The position numbers and the translations under genes were made by a program. Positions 60,605 through 64,000 of a stretch of 64,000 bases of DNA are shown here, one piece after another (position 1 is the first letter of the stretch; the number at the start of each line of letters is the position of its first letter). Below the pieces are notes generated by a model. It searched no databases. It was not told where the DNA came from and saw only the letters and a program-made list of their open reading frames with translations. The DNA is from CAVVYA01 sp963752345 (GTDB lineage Bacteria > Pseudomonadota > Alphaproteobacteria > SMXQ01): assembly GCA_963752345.1 (NCBI GenBank), contig CAVVYA010000002.1:558001-622000 (forward strand), read 5' to 3'.

Positions 60605-64000
<3,396 letters not shown>

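Overview
The window comes from a high-GC alphaproteobacterial chromosome, most like the Rhodospirillales/Reyranella/Azospirillum side of the class. I infer this from the order tig-clpP-clpX-lon-hup, a fourteen-gene nuoA-N operon with separate nuoC and nuoD that continues into birA-coaX-rnj-DUF1467, a short proS with lolC-lolD and dnaE, and a glnB-glnA pair behind a sigma-54-type promoter. The species cannot be named from sequence alone.

Layout. 1-3.1 kb: start of parE, a glutathione transferase and glnB-glnA, all on the reverse strand, then tRNA-His. 3.9-7.3 kb: a class II aldolase/short-chain dehydrogenase fusion facing a degenerate HtrA-like protein and a small hypothetical. 7.4-21.5 kb: an accessory catabolic island. 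It holds a molybdopterin enzyme pair that matches pyrogallol transhydroxylase/resorcinol hydroxylase (large and small subunits), two VOC-fold dioxygenase-like proteins, two fumarylacetoacetate-hydrolase-family proteins, a metal amidohydrolase, a YciI-like protein and three TctC-type binding proteins. Together these suggest uptake, water-derived hydroxylation, ring cleavage and hydrolysis of a hydroxylated aromatic. 21.5-28.3 kb: a histidine kinase, small membrane proteins, a MocR regulator with a clear promoter and palindromic operator, dadA and nnrD. 28.5-36.8 kb: tRNA-Leu, tig (with a His-rich insertion), clpP, clpX, lon, hup, tRNA-Val, an Asp/Glu-racemase-family gene and tRNA-Asp. 37.0-54.8 kb: respiratory complex I, then birA, coaX, RNase J and DUF1467. 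55.0-64 kb: a brnT-brnA toxin-antitoxin locus, tag, a secreted hypothetical, proS, lolCD and dnaE, which runs off the right edge.

The dominant oddity is that about three dozen sites in otherwise well-conserved genes carry a shift equivalent to one extra base (+1), on both strands. Nearly all are clearly +1, and the few ambiguous ones can be read as two +1 steps. Genes hit include glnA, lon, nuoC/E/G/H/L/M, rnj, tag, lolD, dnaE and both catabolic operons. Eight lie within 870 bases at the nuoG/nuoH end. Residual insertion errors of long-read sequencing are the likeliest cause, so I annotate these genes as intact functions with a stated frameshift rather than as pseudogenes. Coordinates of such genes span the whole reading across the shifts. 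No CRISPR array, prophage, transposase or rRNA was seen.
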